64,000 bases of DNA from Syntrophus sp963665935 (GCA_963665935.1 OY762510.1:3038001-3102000); one strand, 5' to 3'. Counted from the first letter of the stretch, positions 51,705 to 61,360 are shown. A program made the numbers and translations. The notes: generated by a model from the sequence alone, not told the origin.

Positions 51705-52967
51705 ATGCAGAGCATTTCGGCACAGCGTTATCCAGAGCAGCATCCCTCGGATTTTTCCCGGATTGTCTGGATCTTCACGATCCTCATCCTGATCTTCATC
51801 ATGGCGGCAGGGTGTTCGAAGGGAGCCAAGGAGGCGCCCAAACCACCCGTTGTGGAGGTGATGACGGTCATCCAGAAAGACGTTCCAGTTTATAAGGAGT
51901 GGATCGGGACGCTTGACGGGATGGTGAATGCCACGATCCGGGCTCAGGTCCAGGGGTACCTCATTAAACAGAACTACCGCGATGGCGATCTCGTGAAGAA
52001 GGGCCAGATCCTCTTTGAAATCGATCCGCGCACCTTCCAGGCCTCCCTGGAGCAGGCAAGGGGACAACTGGAGGCGCAGCAGGCGCGCTGGAACACCGCC
52101 AAGGCAAATCTGGCCCGGATCAAACCCCTTGCCGATGTCAACGCCGTCAGCAAGAAGGATCTTGATGACGCCACAGGGGCGGAACAGGCAGCCCGCGCAG
52201 CGGTGTTCGCCGCCCAGGCCAATGTCGACAAGGCCAAACTCGACCTGGGTTTCACAAGAATCGTCTCACCCGTGGACGGCATCGCCGGTCTTGCCAAGGC
52301 CCAGATCGGGAATCTCGTGGGGCCGGGGGCAATGGAAGAGCTGACCATGGTATCGACGGTCAATCCGATCAAGGTCTACTTTCAGGTAAGTGAGCAGGAA
52401 TATATCCTGACCGGGAAGCAATCGGAAGAGGTGAGAAAGAGAAGAGAGGGTGAGCTGATCCTTGCAGACGGGAGCGTTTATCCTGAGAGAGGACGATTCG
52501 CCTTTGCCGATCGGCAGGTGGATATCCGGACCGGGACCATCAAAGTAGCGGCCGAATTTCCCAACCCGAACAATTTTCTGCGACCCGGGCAGTACGGCAG
52601 GATCCGTGTCGCCGTTTCAATTCGCAAGGATGCCCTTCTCGTTCCTCAACGGTCCGTGTCTGATGTCCAGGGAAAATACATGGTGGCCGTGGTCGGAGCA
52701 GACAACAAGGTGGACATCCGGACCGTGAATGTTGCCGAGCGTGTTGGTAATCTGTGGGTCGTCCTCGAGGGCCTCCAGCCGGGGGAACGCATCATCGTCG
52801 AGGGGATACAGAAGGTCCGGCCCGGGATGCAGGTCGTACCGAAGGCCTTCGCCGAAGCGCCAAAGAAGCCTGAAATCAAGCCGGAAGCAGCCCCAGGAGC
52901 GAAACCGGAGCAGAAGCCTCAACTCCCCCAGAAACCTACCGAGCCTGCGCAGACTGAAAAGAGGTGA
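51705..52967 (+). CDS. RND efflux periplasmic adaptor lipoprotein
   Basis: The 420-residue protein has a lipobox after its membrane segment (FIMAAGCSKG), so it is anchored to the inner membrane by a lipid. The family layout follows: VEVMTVIQKDVPVYKEWIG, a lipoyl-like part (YRDGDLVKKGQILFEIDP), a coiled-coil hairpin (LEQARGQLEAQQARWNTAK) and a beta-barrel domain. The last 60 residues are rich in proline, lysine and glutamate. The ATG at 51705 lies seven bases after GGAGGAG (51691-51697); an ATG 69 bases upstream has no such site. It links the inner-membrane pump and the outer-membrane channel coded next. Confidence 0.9.
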   Translation: MQSISAQRYPEQHPSDFSRIVWIFTILILIFIMAAGCSKGAKEAPKPPVVEVMTVIQKDVPVYKEWIGTLDGMVNATIRAQVQGYLIKQNYRDGDLVKKGQILFEIDPRTFQASLEQARGQLEAQQARWNTAKANLARIKPLADVNAVSKKDLDDATGAEQAARAAVFAAQANVDKAKLDLGFTRIVSPVDGIAGLAKAQIGNLVGPGAMEELTMVSTVNPIKVYFQVSEQEYILTGKQSEEVRKRREGELILADGSVYPERGRFAFADRQVDIRTGTIKVAAEFPNPNNFLRPGQYGRIRVAVSIRKDALLVPQRSVSDVQGKYMVAVVGADNKVDIRTVNVAERVGNLWVVLEGLQPGERIIVEGIQKVRPGMQVVPKAFAEAPKKPEIKPEAAPGAKPEQKPQLPQKPTEPAQTEKR

Positions 52968-52973
52968 TCCGCC

Positions 52974-55900
52974 ATGTCCAAGTTCTTCATCAATCGCCCC
53001 ATCGTGGCCATGGTAATCGCTATTCTCATGGTCATCGTCGGCCTGGTGGCCATGTCGGGTCTGCCCACGGCGCAGTTCCCCAACATCGTCCCTCCGGAAA
53101 TGAAGGTCACCGGAACCTATCCCGGCGCCGACGCGCTGACCATGGAGTCATCCGTGGCCACCCCCATCGAGCAGCAGATGTCCGGCGTGGACAACATGAA
53201 CTACATGTACTCCCTCAACTCCAACGACGGCAAGATGAACCTGACGGTCAACTTCGACGTCAAGACGGACCCCAGCACCGACCAGATCCTTGCCCAGATG
53301 AGGACCAACCAGGCCAACTCGCAGCTTCCCTCTGACGTGATCAATCAGGGAGTCACGGTGCAGAAATCGACGTCGGCGCCCCTGATCGTCTTTGCCCTGT
53401 TTTCACCGAAGGGGACCTATGACAACATCTTTCTGGCGAACTACTGCTACATCAATATCAATGACCAGATGACCCGTGTGCCGGGAATCGCCAGCGTCAC
53501 CATCTTTGGGGCCGGCCAGTATTCCATGCGTCTCTGGGTGAAGCCCGATCAGCTTGCCAAACTGGGGATCACCATTCCCGAAATCGTCAATGCCGTCCAG
53601 CAGCAGAACACGGTAAACCCCGCCGGCCAGATCGGCGGCGAACCTGTGCCGACGGGACAGGAATTCACTTATGCCGTTCGCTCCCAGGGCCGCCTCGAGA
53701 ACGAGCAGCAGTTCGGCAGCATCGTGATCCGGGCAAACCCGGACGGATCCCTCGTTCATCTGAATGATGTCGGGCGGATCGAGCTGGGGTCGCAGACCTA
53801 CAATATGACCGGACGACTCAACGGCAAGCCCGCCGCCATTATCGCCCTCTATCAGCTGCCCGGCACCAACGCGATCCAGGCAGCCGACGGGGCCAAGACG
53901 CTCATGGTGCAACTCAAGGAGCGATTTCCTGCCGATCTGGACTATGTCGTCGCCCTGGATACGACTCTCGCCGTCACGGAGGGCATCAAGGAGATCGTCC
54001 ACACCCTCTTCGAAGCACTGGTTCTTGTGCTCATCGTCGTCTTCATCTTTCTCCAGGGCTGGCGGGCGACCCTCATCCCGCTGCTGGCCGTACCCGTGTC
54101 CCTGGTCGGCACTTTCATGCTCTTTCCGCTCTTCGGCTTCTCCATCAACACCCTTTCCCTCTTCGGATTGGTTTTAGCCATCGGACTGGTCGTCGACGAC
54201 GCCATTGTTGTCGTCGAGGCCGTTGAACACCACATCGAGCAGGGGATGACGCCCAGGGAGGCGACCCTGAAGGCCATGGAGGAGGTATCAGGCCCTGTCA
54301 TCGCCATTGCCGTCATCCTGGCGGCTGTTTTCGTCCCCACAGCATTCATCCCCGGAATCACGGGACGCCTCTACCAGCAGTTCGCCGTGACGATTGCCGT
54401 GTCCGTCATCATTTCGGCCTTCAATGCCCTCACTCTCTCTCCGGCCTTGTCGGCCCTCCTGCTGCGGCCAAAGAAGAAGTCCTGGGGACCGCTGCAGAAA
54501 TTCTACGATGGATTCAACCGCATCTTCGGCCGGTCAACGGACGGGTATATTAACTGGTGCGATCATTTCATCCGCAAGAGTAAGATGAGCCTCCTCTTCC
54601 TCCTCGGGACCGCGTTGCTAGCCGGATTCTTCGGAAAGAACCTGCCGACCTCTTTTCTACCCGAAGAGGACCAGGGATACGTTTATGCGGGTCTTCAGCT
54701 TCCTGATGCCGCATCGATGCAGAGAACGGACGCCGTGACGAAGAAAGCAGAGGAGATCATCTCGAAGACTCCCGGCGTGAAGTACTGCACCTCCGTTGTG
54801 GGTTACAGCATGCTCAGCCAGGTTTACTCCACCTACAGTTCCTTTTTCTTCATCACGCTGGAGGACTGGGCCGAACGGAAAAAACCTGAGGAAAAATACG
54901 AGGCCATCAAGGCTCGGTTGACCAAGGAGCTGGGGGGCCTGACAGAGGCCATTGGCTTTGCTTTTCCGCCTCCGGCCATCCCCGGCATCGGGACCTCGGG
55001 AGGCTTCACCTTCATCCTGGAAGACCGGGCAGGCAAGGACGTTGCGTTCCTTGCGGAACAGACGACCAAATTTCTCGAGGCGGCCCGCAAGCGGCCGGAA
55101 CTGGCCGGGATCAGCACAACCTTCCGTCCCACCGTGCCCCAGGTCTTTGTGGACGTGGACCGCGATAAGGTCCTCAAACAGGGGGTGAATCTCTCGGATG
55201 TCTACAAGACCCTCCAGTGCTTTATGGGGGGCGCCTTTGTGAATTACTTCAACCGCTTTGGCCGCCAGTGGCAGATCTATGTCCAGGCGGAGGGCGAATA
55301 CAGGACGGATGCCCAGAACCTGGGGCAGTTTTATGTCCGGAACAGCGTCGGGGAAATGGTTCCCCTTTCTGCAATGACCAATGTGCGCTCGATTACAGGG
55401 CCGGAGTTCACTATGCGCTACAATCTCTATCGGAGCGCCCAGATCAACGGCTCGGCAGCGCCGGGTTACAGTTCGGCCCAGGCCATGGCAGCCCTCGAGG
55501 AGGTCTTTGCCCAGACCATGCCCCGGGAGATGGGCTATGATTATCTCGGGATGAGCTACCAGGAAAAGAAGGCCCAGGAGGGGGTGTCGCCCGCCGTAAT
55601 TTTCGGCTTCTCCCTGCTGTGCGTCTTTTTGATCCTGGCTGCTCAGTACGAGAGCTGGTCTCTCCCCTTCAGCGTGCTGCTGGGGACACCCGTTGCGGTC
55701 ATGGGGGCCTTTGGCGCCCTGTGGGCATTACGGTACGAGAACAACGTCTATGCCCAGATCGGCCTCGTCATGCTCATCGGACTGGCGGCGAAAAACGCGA
55801 TCCTTATCGTCGAGTTTGCCAAGATGGAGTACGACAAGGGCAAACCCGTGATCGAGGCAGCCCTGACGGGGGCGAAGCTGCGGCTTCGGCCGATCCTGAT

Positions 55901-56138
55901 GACCTCCTTCGCCTTCATCCTCGGCTGCGTTCCGCTGGCGATGGCAAGCGGCGCCGGGGCCATCTCCCGGCGCGTGATGGGATGGGCCGTCATTGGAGGG
56001 ATGCTGGCGGCAAGCTTCATTGCCATCTTCCTCATTCCTGTCACATTCTTCGTCGTGGAAAAGCTGTCACACCGAGGAAAGAAGGAAACGCCCCTGCCCG
56101 TTGAAGAGAACGATAAGGAGGGAGAAGGCCATGAATAA
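52974..56138 (+). CDS. RND multidrug efflux permease, AcrB/HAE1 type
   Basis: The 1054-residue inner-membrane pump has a typical start (MSKFFINRPIVAMVIAILMV) and the four loop-and-helix blocks of the AcrB family. The proton-relay residues are present: the Asp pair at 408-409 in GLVVDDAIVVVE and Lys940 in GLAAKNAILIVE. It expels drugs, bile salts or hydrophobic compounds with proton energy. It starts 6 bases after the adaptor stop, and its stop overlaps the next gene by eight bases. Length and motifs look fully intact. Confidence 0.95.
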   Translation: MSKFFINRPIVAMVIAILMVIVGLVAMSGLPTAQFPNIVPPEMKVTGTYPGADALTMESSVATPIEQQMSGVDNMNYMYSLNSNDGKMNLTVNFDVKTDPSTDQILAQMRTNQANSQLPSDVINQGVTVQKSTSAPLIVFALFSPKGTYDNIFLANYCYININDQMTRVPGIASVTIFGAGQYSMRLWVKPDQLAKLGITIPEIVNAVQQQNTVNPAGQIGGEPVPTGQEFTYAVRSQGRLENEQQFGSIVIRANPDGSLVHLNDVGRIELGSQTYNMTGRLNGKPAAIIALYQLPGTNAIQAADGAKTLMVQLKERFPADLDYVVALDTTLAVTEGIKEIVHTLFEALVLVLIVVFIFLQGWRATLIPLLAVPVSLVGTFMLFPLFGFSINTLSLFGLVLAIGLVVDDAIVVVEAVEHHIEQGMTPREATLKAMEEVSGPVIAIAVILAAVFVPTAFIPGITGRLYQQFAVTIAVSVIISAFNALTLSPALSALLLRPKKKSWGPLQKFYDGFNRIFGRSTDGYINWCDHFIRKSKMSLLFLLGTALLAGFFGKNLPTSFLPEEDQGYVYAGLQLPDAASMQRTDAVTKKAEEIISKTPGVKYCTSVVGYSMLSQVYSTYSSFFFITLEDWAERKKPEEKYEAIKARLTKELGGLTEAIGFAFPPPAIPGIGTSGGFTFILEDRAGKDVAFLAEQTTKFLEAARKRPELAGISTTFRPTVPQVFVDVDRDKVLKQGVNLSDVYKTLQCFMGGAFVNYFNRFGRQWQIYVQAEGEYRTDAQNLGQFYVRNSVGEMVPLSAMTNVRSITGPEFTMRYNLYRSAQINGSAAPGYSSAQAMAALEEVFAQTMPREMGYDYLGMSYQEKKAQEGVSPAVIFGFSLLCVFLILAAQYESWSLPFSVLLGTPVAVMGAFGALWALRYENNVYAQIGLVMLIGLAAKNAILIVEFAKMEYDKGKPVIEAALTGAKLRLRPILMTSFAFILGCVPLAMASGAGAISRRVMGWAVIGGMLAASFIAIFLIPVTFFVVEKLSHRGKKETPLPVEENDKEGEGHE

Positions 56139-57564
56139 GATAACGATCTTCTCCGTGCTGATGGCGCTTTTTATAACCGGCTGTATGGTTGGTCCGGATT
56201 ACCGGCGCCCGGCGATCGAAACCCCTCCTGCCTGGAACATTGAAGAAAAGGAGGCAAAGGATACGGTCAATTCAGTGTGGTGGCAACAGTTCAACGATCC
56301 GGTTTTGAACGCACTGATCGATGAGGCCTTGAAGAATAATGTCGATCTACGGATCGCCACTGCTCGAATCGACGAGTATGTCGGAAGGTACTGGGTCTGG
56401 CGCTCCGGCCTCTTCCCGCAGATTGGAGGGTATGCCGAAGCCGGCAGAAGCCGTGTCTCTGAAGAGGGGGCCGCCCCTCTATCGCCGCAGGTGGAAAATC
56501 CGGCGGATTTCTACCAGGGTGTCTTCAACGGCAGTTGGGAGATCGACCTCTGGGGGAAATTGAGAAGGGCCACGGAAGCGGGACGGGCAGATCTGCTCGC
56601 AACAGAGGAGGCTCGGCAGGGTGTTATTCTATCGTTGGTCGGTGCTGTGGCAAACAGTTACATTACTCTGCGCGATCTCGACAAGCAGAGGGAAATCGCC
56701 GTACGGACGGCTAAAGTCAGAGAGGAATCCTACAAACTCTTCAAGCAGCGTTTTGAAGGCGGCGTCATTTCAGAGCTTGAGCTCAATCAGGTCAAATCCG
56801 AGTATGAACAGGCCCTGGCCACGATTCCGCAGATCGAAAAACAGATTGTCTTCCTGGAAAATGGCTTGAGTCAACTGACCGGTAAAAATCCTGGGCCGAT
56901 CGTCCGGGGGAAGAGCATGGATGAGCTGATCCTTCCGGCTGTACCTGTGGGTCTTCCTTCGGATCTGCTGGAAAAACGCCCGGATATCCGTCAGGCGGAG
57001 CAGAGGCTGATCGCTGCCAATGCCCGTATCGGCGTGGCAAGGGCACAGTACTTTCCGACTCTTTCTCTGACGGGATTCTTCGGCTGGGCAAGTTCAGACC
57101 TTTCGAATCTCTTTACCGGACCGGCGAAAATCTGGAGCTGGGGAGGCACGATTACCGCTCCAATCTTCACGGGAGGGGCTATTCGGGGCCAGGTCATGAC
57201 TACGGAGGCGATCCAGCAGCAGGCCCTGTTCAATTACCGGAACACCATACAGACGGCCTTCCGGGAAGTGGAAGACGCCTTGATCGATCAGAGGCGCACC
57301 CGAGAACAGCTTGCGGCTCAGCAGCGTCAGGTTGATGCTCTGCGTGAGACCGCACGCTTTGCCCGGATACGTTATGACAATGGCTATACCAGCTACATCG
57401 AGGTCCTCGATGCTGAAAGGAGTCTCTTTTCTGCAGAACTGACCTACGCCCAGACTCAGGGAATCCTCTTTTCAGCCCTGGTGAACCTCTACAAGGCCAT
57501 GGGCGGGGGATGGGTCGTCGAGGCAGACAAACTGACAGCATCGCCGGCGAAAGGAAAACCATAG
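56131..57564 (+). CDS. TolC-like outer-membrane efflux lipoprotein, NodT family
   Basis: The 477-residue protein starts with a lipoprotein signal (MALFITGCMVGPDYRRP, cysteine 18) and has two repeated helical hairpin domains, with the typical blocks RIDEYVGRYWVWRSGLFPQ, ELNQVKSEYEQAL and DLLEKRPDIRQAEQRLIAAN. It forms the outer-membrane exit duct of the RND pump. The ATG at 56131 follows GGAGGGAGA and overlaps the pump stop by eight bases. A longer frame inside the pump gene is spurious. Confidence 0.92.
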   Translation: MNKITIFSVLMALFITGCMVGPDYRRPAIETPPAWNIEEKEAKDTVNSVWWQQFNDPVLNALIDEALKNNVDLRIATARIDEYVGRYWVWRSGLFPQIGGYAEAGRSRVSEEGAAPLSPQVENPADFYQGVFNGSWEIDLWGKLRRATEAGRADLLATEEARQGVILSLVGAVANSYITLRDLDKQREIAVRTAKVREESYKLFKQRFEGGVISELELNQVKSEYEQALATIPQIEKQIVFLENGLSQLTGKNPGPIVRGKSMDELILPAVPVGLPSDLLEKRPDIRQAEQRLIAANARIGVARAQYFPTLSLTGFFGWASSDLSNLFTGPAKIWSWGGTITAPIFTGGAIRGQVMTTEAIQQQALFNYRNTIQTAFREVEDALIDQRRTREQLAAQQRQVDALRETARFARIRYDNGYTSYIEVLDAERSLFSAELTYAQTQGILFSALVNLYKAMGGGWVVEADKLTASPAKGKP

Positions 57565-57606
57565 CATCAGTCTCTTCAGCACGCCTGACAGGTGGAGAAA
57601 AAGACC

Positions 57607-58272
57607 ATGAGTCAACCCATTAAAAGTATGATCCATGGAATTCTACAGGCCCGGTTTTCCTATCTATTCTTTACGGTCGTTCTGCTCTTTCTGCTGAGGC
57701 CCTTTGTCATGATCCCCAGGGCCGTTACCTTCGTGACCTCCATCTTTGTCTGGTTCCTCATTATTTCCTGTGTCTGGGCGGTTCACGAAAAACATAAACA
57801 TCAGTGGCTGGTCGTCTTCATGGCCGTCACGGCCATCCTGACTGATCTTCTCGATTTCATCCTGAAAAACGAGGCAACGTCGTGGATGAGCCAGATTATG
57901 ATCATTCTCTTCCTTTGCTATGCCGTCGTTACTGTTTTATTTTACCTCGCCCGGGAGAAAAATGTGACAGCGGACATGATCATGGCGGGGGCCAGCGAAT
58001 ACGTGCTCATTGGCGTCCTGTGGGCTTCCCTTTACAGTCTCATCGAGACGGCATATCCGGGCTCCTTCAGCTTTGCGGGACCGAAGGACCGGTCAGGATT
58101 CCTCTATTTCAGCTTTGTGACGCTGACAACAACAGGTTATGGGGACCTCCTGCCGGTATCGGTGCAGGCGCGGTCTTTGGCTATGTTAGAGCAGCTCACC
58201 GGTCAGCTTTTTATCGCCATTACCGTGGCGAGGCTTGTGAGTCTCTATACCGTTTCCGGGAATAAGACATAA
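57607..58272 (+). CDS. potassium-channel-like membrane protein
   Basis: The 221-residue protein has about four hydrophobic helices in the first 120 residues, then an ion-channel domain with the selectivity filter TLTTTGYGDLLPVS and a final helix (LFIAITVARLVSLYTV). The TTTGYGD filter is that of potassium channels. The ATG at 57607 lies a few bases after AGGTGGAG; an upstream GTG is possible. It follows the outer-membrane channel gene by 42 bases on the same strand. A second channel of the same type is encoded at 61361. Regulation by pH, voltage or ligand cannot be seen. Confidence 0.82.
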   Translation: MSQPIKSMIHGILQARFSYLFFTVVLLFLLRPFVMIPRAVTFVTSIFVWFLIISCVWAVHEKHKHQWLVVFMAVTAILTDLLDFILKNEATSWMSQIMIILFLCYAVVTVLFYLAREKNVTADMIMAGASEYVLIGVLWASLYSLIETAYPGSFSFAGPKDRSGFLYFSFVTLTTTGYGDLLPVSVQARSLAMLEQLTGQLFIAITVARLVSLYTVSGNKT

Positions 58273-58329
58273 CGTCGATTAAGAGAGTTCACGCAGTTGG
58301 ACATTATTAAACTCCATAAGGAGAGTCCA

Positions 58330-58653
58330 ATGAATCTTACCCTTGAATTTCGGGCCAAACCGGAAAAGTTCCAGGAACTCTATCAGTCTCTGCAGGCGCT
58401 CCTGCCCACGATGCGCAGGGAAGAAGGATGCCGTGAATCTCATATCTACCGGGATGTGGAGGATGGAGAAGTCTTCTCCCTTTCAATCGTCTGGGAGGAT
58501 GAGACGAAATTTGAGAACTATATGCGATCGGCAAGCGGGAGCGCGCTTCTCGGGGCGGTCGATCTCCTGAGTAAGGCGGTGAGGGTTCGGAGGGGGGACA
58601 ATACTCCCTGGGAAGGGATTGACGTCCTGAAGAGGATGAGGAAGGGAATCTGA
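58330..58653 (+). CDS. antibiotic biosynthesis monooxygenase-fold protein
   Basis: A 107-residue ferredoxin-like protein of the ABM family starts MNLTLEFRAKPEKFQELYQS and continues with LLPTMRREEGCRESHIYRDV and FSLSIVWEDETKFENYM. The pattern of alternating strands and the GCRESH-like block fit. Members are cofactor-free monooxygenases or heme-degrading proteins; the substrate is unknown. The ATG at 58330 is eight bases after AAGGAG. It sits between the first channel and a DUF3313 gene. Confidence 0.75.
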   Translation: MNLTLEFRAKPEKFQELYQSLQALLPTMRREEGCRESHIYRDVEDGEVFSLSIVWEDETKFENYMRSASGSALLGAVDLLSKAVRVRRGDNTPWEGIDVLKRMRKGI

Positions 58654-58737
58654 ATCGGACAAAAGATAAAGGCAAAGGTGGATCTTCTTCAAGGTCCTTA
58701 AGAAAACAAAACAATAAAACGATGTCAGGAGGTATTT

Positions 58738-59427
58738 ATGAAAGCATTGGCAAAATTGCTGTTGGTCATTGGAATCGGTATTGTGTTCAGCGTATCTGTC
58801 GCATTTGCCGGAGATCCGCCTTTTTCAGGTTTCCTGGGTAGTCCCGATGTGTACAAACAATTGATTCAGGGACCGGAAGGCGGGGCCAAGCTGCGGTGGG
58901 TAAAGCCGGGATTGGATCTCAGCAAGTACAACCGTTTCATGGTGGACAGTGTGATCTTCTACCTGGCTGACGAGTCTGAATACAAGGGCATTGATCCCCA
59001 GGTACTGAAAGACCTGGCCGACGCCTTCAACAAGGATATCGTGGCAGCCTTCAAGGACAAGTACCCGATTGTGACTGATCCCGGTCCCGATGTGGCGCGG
59101 ATCAAAATCGCCATCACCAATATCAAAAGGAGTAAACCGGGTGTCAGTGCCGTCACCTCGATTATTCCCGTCGGGATCGTCATCAGCACCGTTAAGAGGG
59201 GTGCCACAGGGGGATGGGCAGGAAGCGGCGAAACCTGCGCTGAGTTTATGATGGTCGACTCCGAGACAAATGAGCCCCTCGTGATGGCGTTTGATCAGCA
59301 GCAGGCGGCGTTCGCCTCACGTTTTTCGAGTTACGGATCAGCCGAGGATGCCTTCAAATTCTGGTCCGAGAGAATCGTGAAGGCTCTGGATGAAGCCAGG
59401 GGCATCAAAAGGGAACCGGCAAAGTAG
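58738..59427 (+). CDS. DUF3313 exported protein
   Basis: The protein has 229 residues. The signal peptide (LLLVIGIGIVFSVSVAFA) precedes GDPPFSGFLGSPDVYKQL, a typical DUF3313 opening. LRWVKPGLDLSKYNRFMVDS, ALDEARGIKREPAK and the glycine-rich middle fit the family, which is periplasmic or outer-membrane linked and has no assigned role. An AGGAGG site lies before the ATG. It stands among envelope genes in the same direction. Confidence 0.8.
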   Translation: MKALAKLLLVIGIGIVFSVSVAFAGDPPFSGFLGSPDVYKQLIQGPEGGAKLRWVKPGLDLSKYNRFMVDSVIFYLADESEYKGIDPQVLKDLADAFNKDIVAAFKDKYPIVTDPGPDVARIKIAITNIKRSKPGVSAVTSIIPVGIVISTVKRGATGGWAGSGETCAEFMMVDSETNEPLVMAFDQQQAAFASRFSSYGSAEDAFKFWSERIVKALDEARGIKREPAK

Positions 59428-59466
59428 TAGGTTACAGAGGTATACTCGATATCGGCCATCGGTCAT

Positions 59467-59513
59467 CGGTCATTTGTCATCAGTAAAATGCTTTCGCTGA
59501 TGACGGATGACCG
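59467..59513. repeat. intergenic hairpin, REP-like
   Basis: CGGTCAT, two unpaired bases and GTCATCAG (59467-59483) pair with CTGATGAC, two unpaired bases and ATGACCG (59497-59513) around a 13-base loop. The left side also repeats GGTCATC in tandem. It lies in the gap between the DUF3313 gene and the next gene and may be a palindromic repeat family or an RNA processing site. Confidence 0.45.
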
Positions 59514-59569
59514 ACTTCTCATCCCATGCGGCTAAGGAAGGGAAATTATAAAATATGAGGAGGATTCTC

Positions 59570-60067
59570 ATGACAAAAAAAACAGGGACCTTATGTTTGA
59601 CTTTGGTACTGTCCATGTTATTTCTGGGTATTGGAATTCCCGGAATGGCGGATGAACCATCCGGCGATAACATGCAGATCCTGCAAGAGAAAATCAAGGC
59701 AGACAAAAAACTGCTCGTTGCTGAAAACATGCAGTTTACCGAGAAGGAGGCCAAAGCCTTCTGGCCCGTCTACGAGGATTATCAGAATGAGCAGTTTCTG
59801 CTTCGCATGCGTGTCGTTAAATTAATCAAGGATTATGGAGATGCCTATGGAAAGATGAACGACAGAACTGCAAAGAAGCTGCTTGATGAATTGATGACCA
59901 TCGAGACCCTGAGGCTGGAACTGCGAAAGGCATATCTGCCGAAATTCCGGAAGGTCCTGCCTGACATGAAGGTCGTGCGTTATTATCAGGTCGAGAACAA
60001 GATAAGAGCGGTGATCGATTATGAACTGGCTGCCAGGATACCTCTGATTCAAACGGAAAAGAAGTAA
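59570..60067 (+). CDS. exported helical protein of unknown function
   Basis: A 165-residue protein with a signal peptide (LCLTLVLSMLFLGIGIPGMA). It has a long helical part that starts LQEKIKADKKLLVAENMQF and continues FWPVYEDYQNEQFLLRMRVV. RKVLPDMKVVRYYQVENKIR and DYELAARIPL close it. I remember similar proteins in many deltaproteobacteria, next to envelope genes, with no known function; the helical layout hints at a CpxP/Spy-like periplasmic binding role. The ATG at 59570 follows GAGGAGG by six bases; an ATG 15 bases upstream is less likely. Confidence 0.7.
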   Translation: MTKKTGTLCLTLVLSMLFLGIGIPGMADEPSGDNMQILQEKIKADKKLLVAENMQFTEKEAKAFWPVYEDYQNEQFLLRMRVVKLIKDYGDAYGKMNDRTAKKLLDELMTIETLRLELRKAYLPKFRKVLPDMKVVRYYQVENKIRAVIDYELAARIPLIQTEKK

Positions 60068-60095
60068 GACCTTAAGGAAAAAGGAGGAGATAAGA

Positions 60096-60653
60096 ATGAA
60101 ACGCTTACATCTTACAATATTTCTCTGTGTCTTTACCCTGCTCGTCGCGATCTCCGTACCCACGGGACAAGCCGTGGCAGCATCCGCAGAGGAAATCAAC
60201 CGCAATGTCCAGACAGCTCTTCTGAAACTGTATAATAAGTCAGCTCCGGCGAGAGAAATGGGGCAGAAGGCGAAAGCCATCCTTGTCTTTCCCGATATCG
60301 TGAAAGGGGGATTCATCGTGGGAGGGCAATACGGTGAGGGCCTCCTGATAAAGGATGGGAAGAACGCCGGCTACTACAGCACCGTTTCGGCATCGTATGG
60401 TTTACAGGCCGGAGTCCAGAAGTACGGCTATGCACTGTTCCTGATGTCGGACTCCGCCTTGAGATTTTTGGACAGAAGTGAAGGCTGGGAGCTGGGCTTG
60501 ACCCCGAACATTGTCGTCGTCGATGTGGGAGCAGCGGGAGGCATATCGACCACCACGGCGAAATCCGATATTTATGCCTTCTTCTTTGACCAGAAGGGAC
60601 TTATGGCTGGACTCGGCCTGCAGGGGACGAAGATTACGAGGATCGTAAGATAA
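60096..60653 (+). CDS. SYLF/Ysc84 lipid-binding domain protein
   Basis: The 185-residue protein has a signal peptide (LTIFLCVFTLLVAISVPTGQAVA) and a SYLF domain. The blocks MGQKAKAILVFPDIVKGGFI, GGQYGEGLLIKDGKNAGYYS and SASYGLQAGVQKYGYALFLM are characteristic. The domain is reported to bind phosphoinositides or lipids in eukaryotes; bacterial members are exported and unassigned. GGAGG precedes the ATG. It lies between two genes for exported proteins in the same direction and could handle lipids together with PqiAB. Confidence 0.85.
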   Translation: MKRLHLTIFLCVFTLLVAISVPTGQAVAASAEEINRNVQTALLKLYNKSAPAREMGQKAKAILVFPDIVKGGFIVGGQYGEGLLIKDGKNAGYYSTVSASYGLQAGVQKYGYALFLMSDSALRFLDRSEGWELGLTPNIVVVDVGAAGGISTTTAKSDIYAFFFDQKGLMAGLGLQGTKITRIVR

Positions 60654-60740
60654 AATGGAAATAAAAATTTAGAAAATATTTAAGAAATACCTATCTGGAG
60701 GTCCCAGGCAAATATTGAGGTTGAAAGGAAGGTTGCGAGC

Positions 60741-61322
60741 ATGAGGAATAAAAACGCTGTTTTCGTGCTGGTTTTAGCTTTGATGGCGATGATGGTGGCT
60801 GGGTGTGCCTACTTTAAAAACTCGGATGGGGAAGAGGAACCTTCCGGGATTGTCAGGGGAAAAGTCGCTGTGTTGACGGCCACGGTGGTGGCTGTTGATC
60901 TGAAGAAGCGGATCGTCACACTCAAGGATGCGGATGGCGATGTGCGTGATTTCAAGATCGGTAAGGTCGCCGTGAATCTGCCTCAGGTCAAGGTAGGGGA
61001 CATTGTCACGATTAAATTCTTGGAGTCTATTGCTGTGGAAGTGATCAAACCCGGTACGGCCACAGGGACAGGAGCGGCAACGACAATCGTCAGGGCAAAG
61101 CCCGGCGAGATGCCCGGTGGAGTGATCACCCGGCGAAGCTCGTTGACGGCCACGGTGAAAGCGATCGACAAGACGGCGGGAACCCTCTCTCTTATGGGAC
61201 CCAATGGCAAGACAGTGAAAGTGAATGTCATAGATAAGACAAATCTGGATATAGTCAATGTCGGGGATGAATTGTTGATTACGTTTACCGAGGCGGAGGC
61301 CATTTCCGTGGAGCGTCCGTAG
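60741..61322 (+). CDS. lipoprotein with two repeated beta domains
   Basis: A lipobox (MMVAGCAYFK, cysteine 22) makes this 193-residue protein a lipoprotein. Two similar domains follow: LTATVVAVDLKKRIVTLKDA and KVGDIVTIKFLESIAVEV, then LTATVKAIDKTAGTLSLMGP and NVGDELLITFTEAEAISVE. Each has about 60 residues, with a glycine- and threonine-rich linker between. The strand-rich repeats suggest an internal duplication. I do not recognise the family. Ribosome motif GGAAGG lies before the ATG. Confidence 0.7.
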   Translation: MRNKNAVFVLVLALMAMMVAGCAYFKNSDGEEEPSGIVRGKVAVLTATVVAVDLKKRIVTLKDADGDVRDFKIGKVAVNLPQVKVGDIVTIKFLESIAVEVIKPGTATGTGAATTIVRAKPGEMPGGVITRRSSLTATVKAIDKTAGTLSLMGPNGKTVKVNVIDKTNLDIVNVGDELLITFTEAEAISVERP

Positions 61323-61360
61323 GAAAATATTTCGGCAACCAGCAGGATTCTGGAGGTTTT

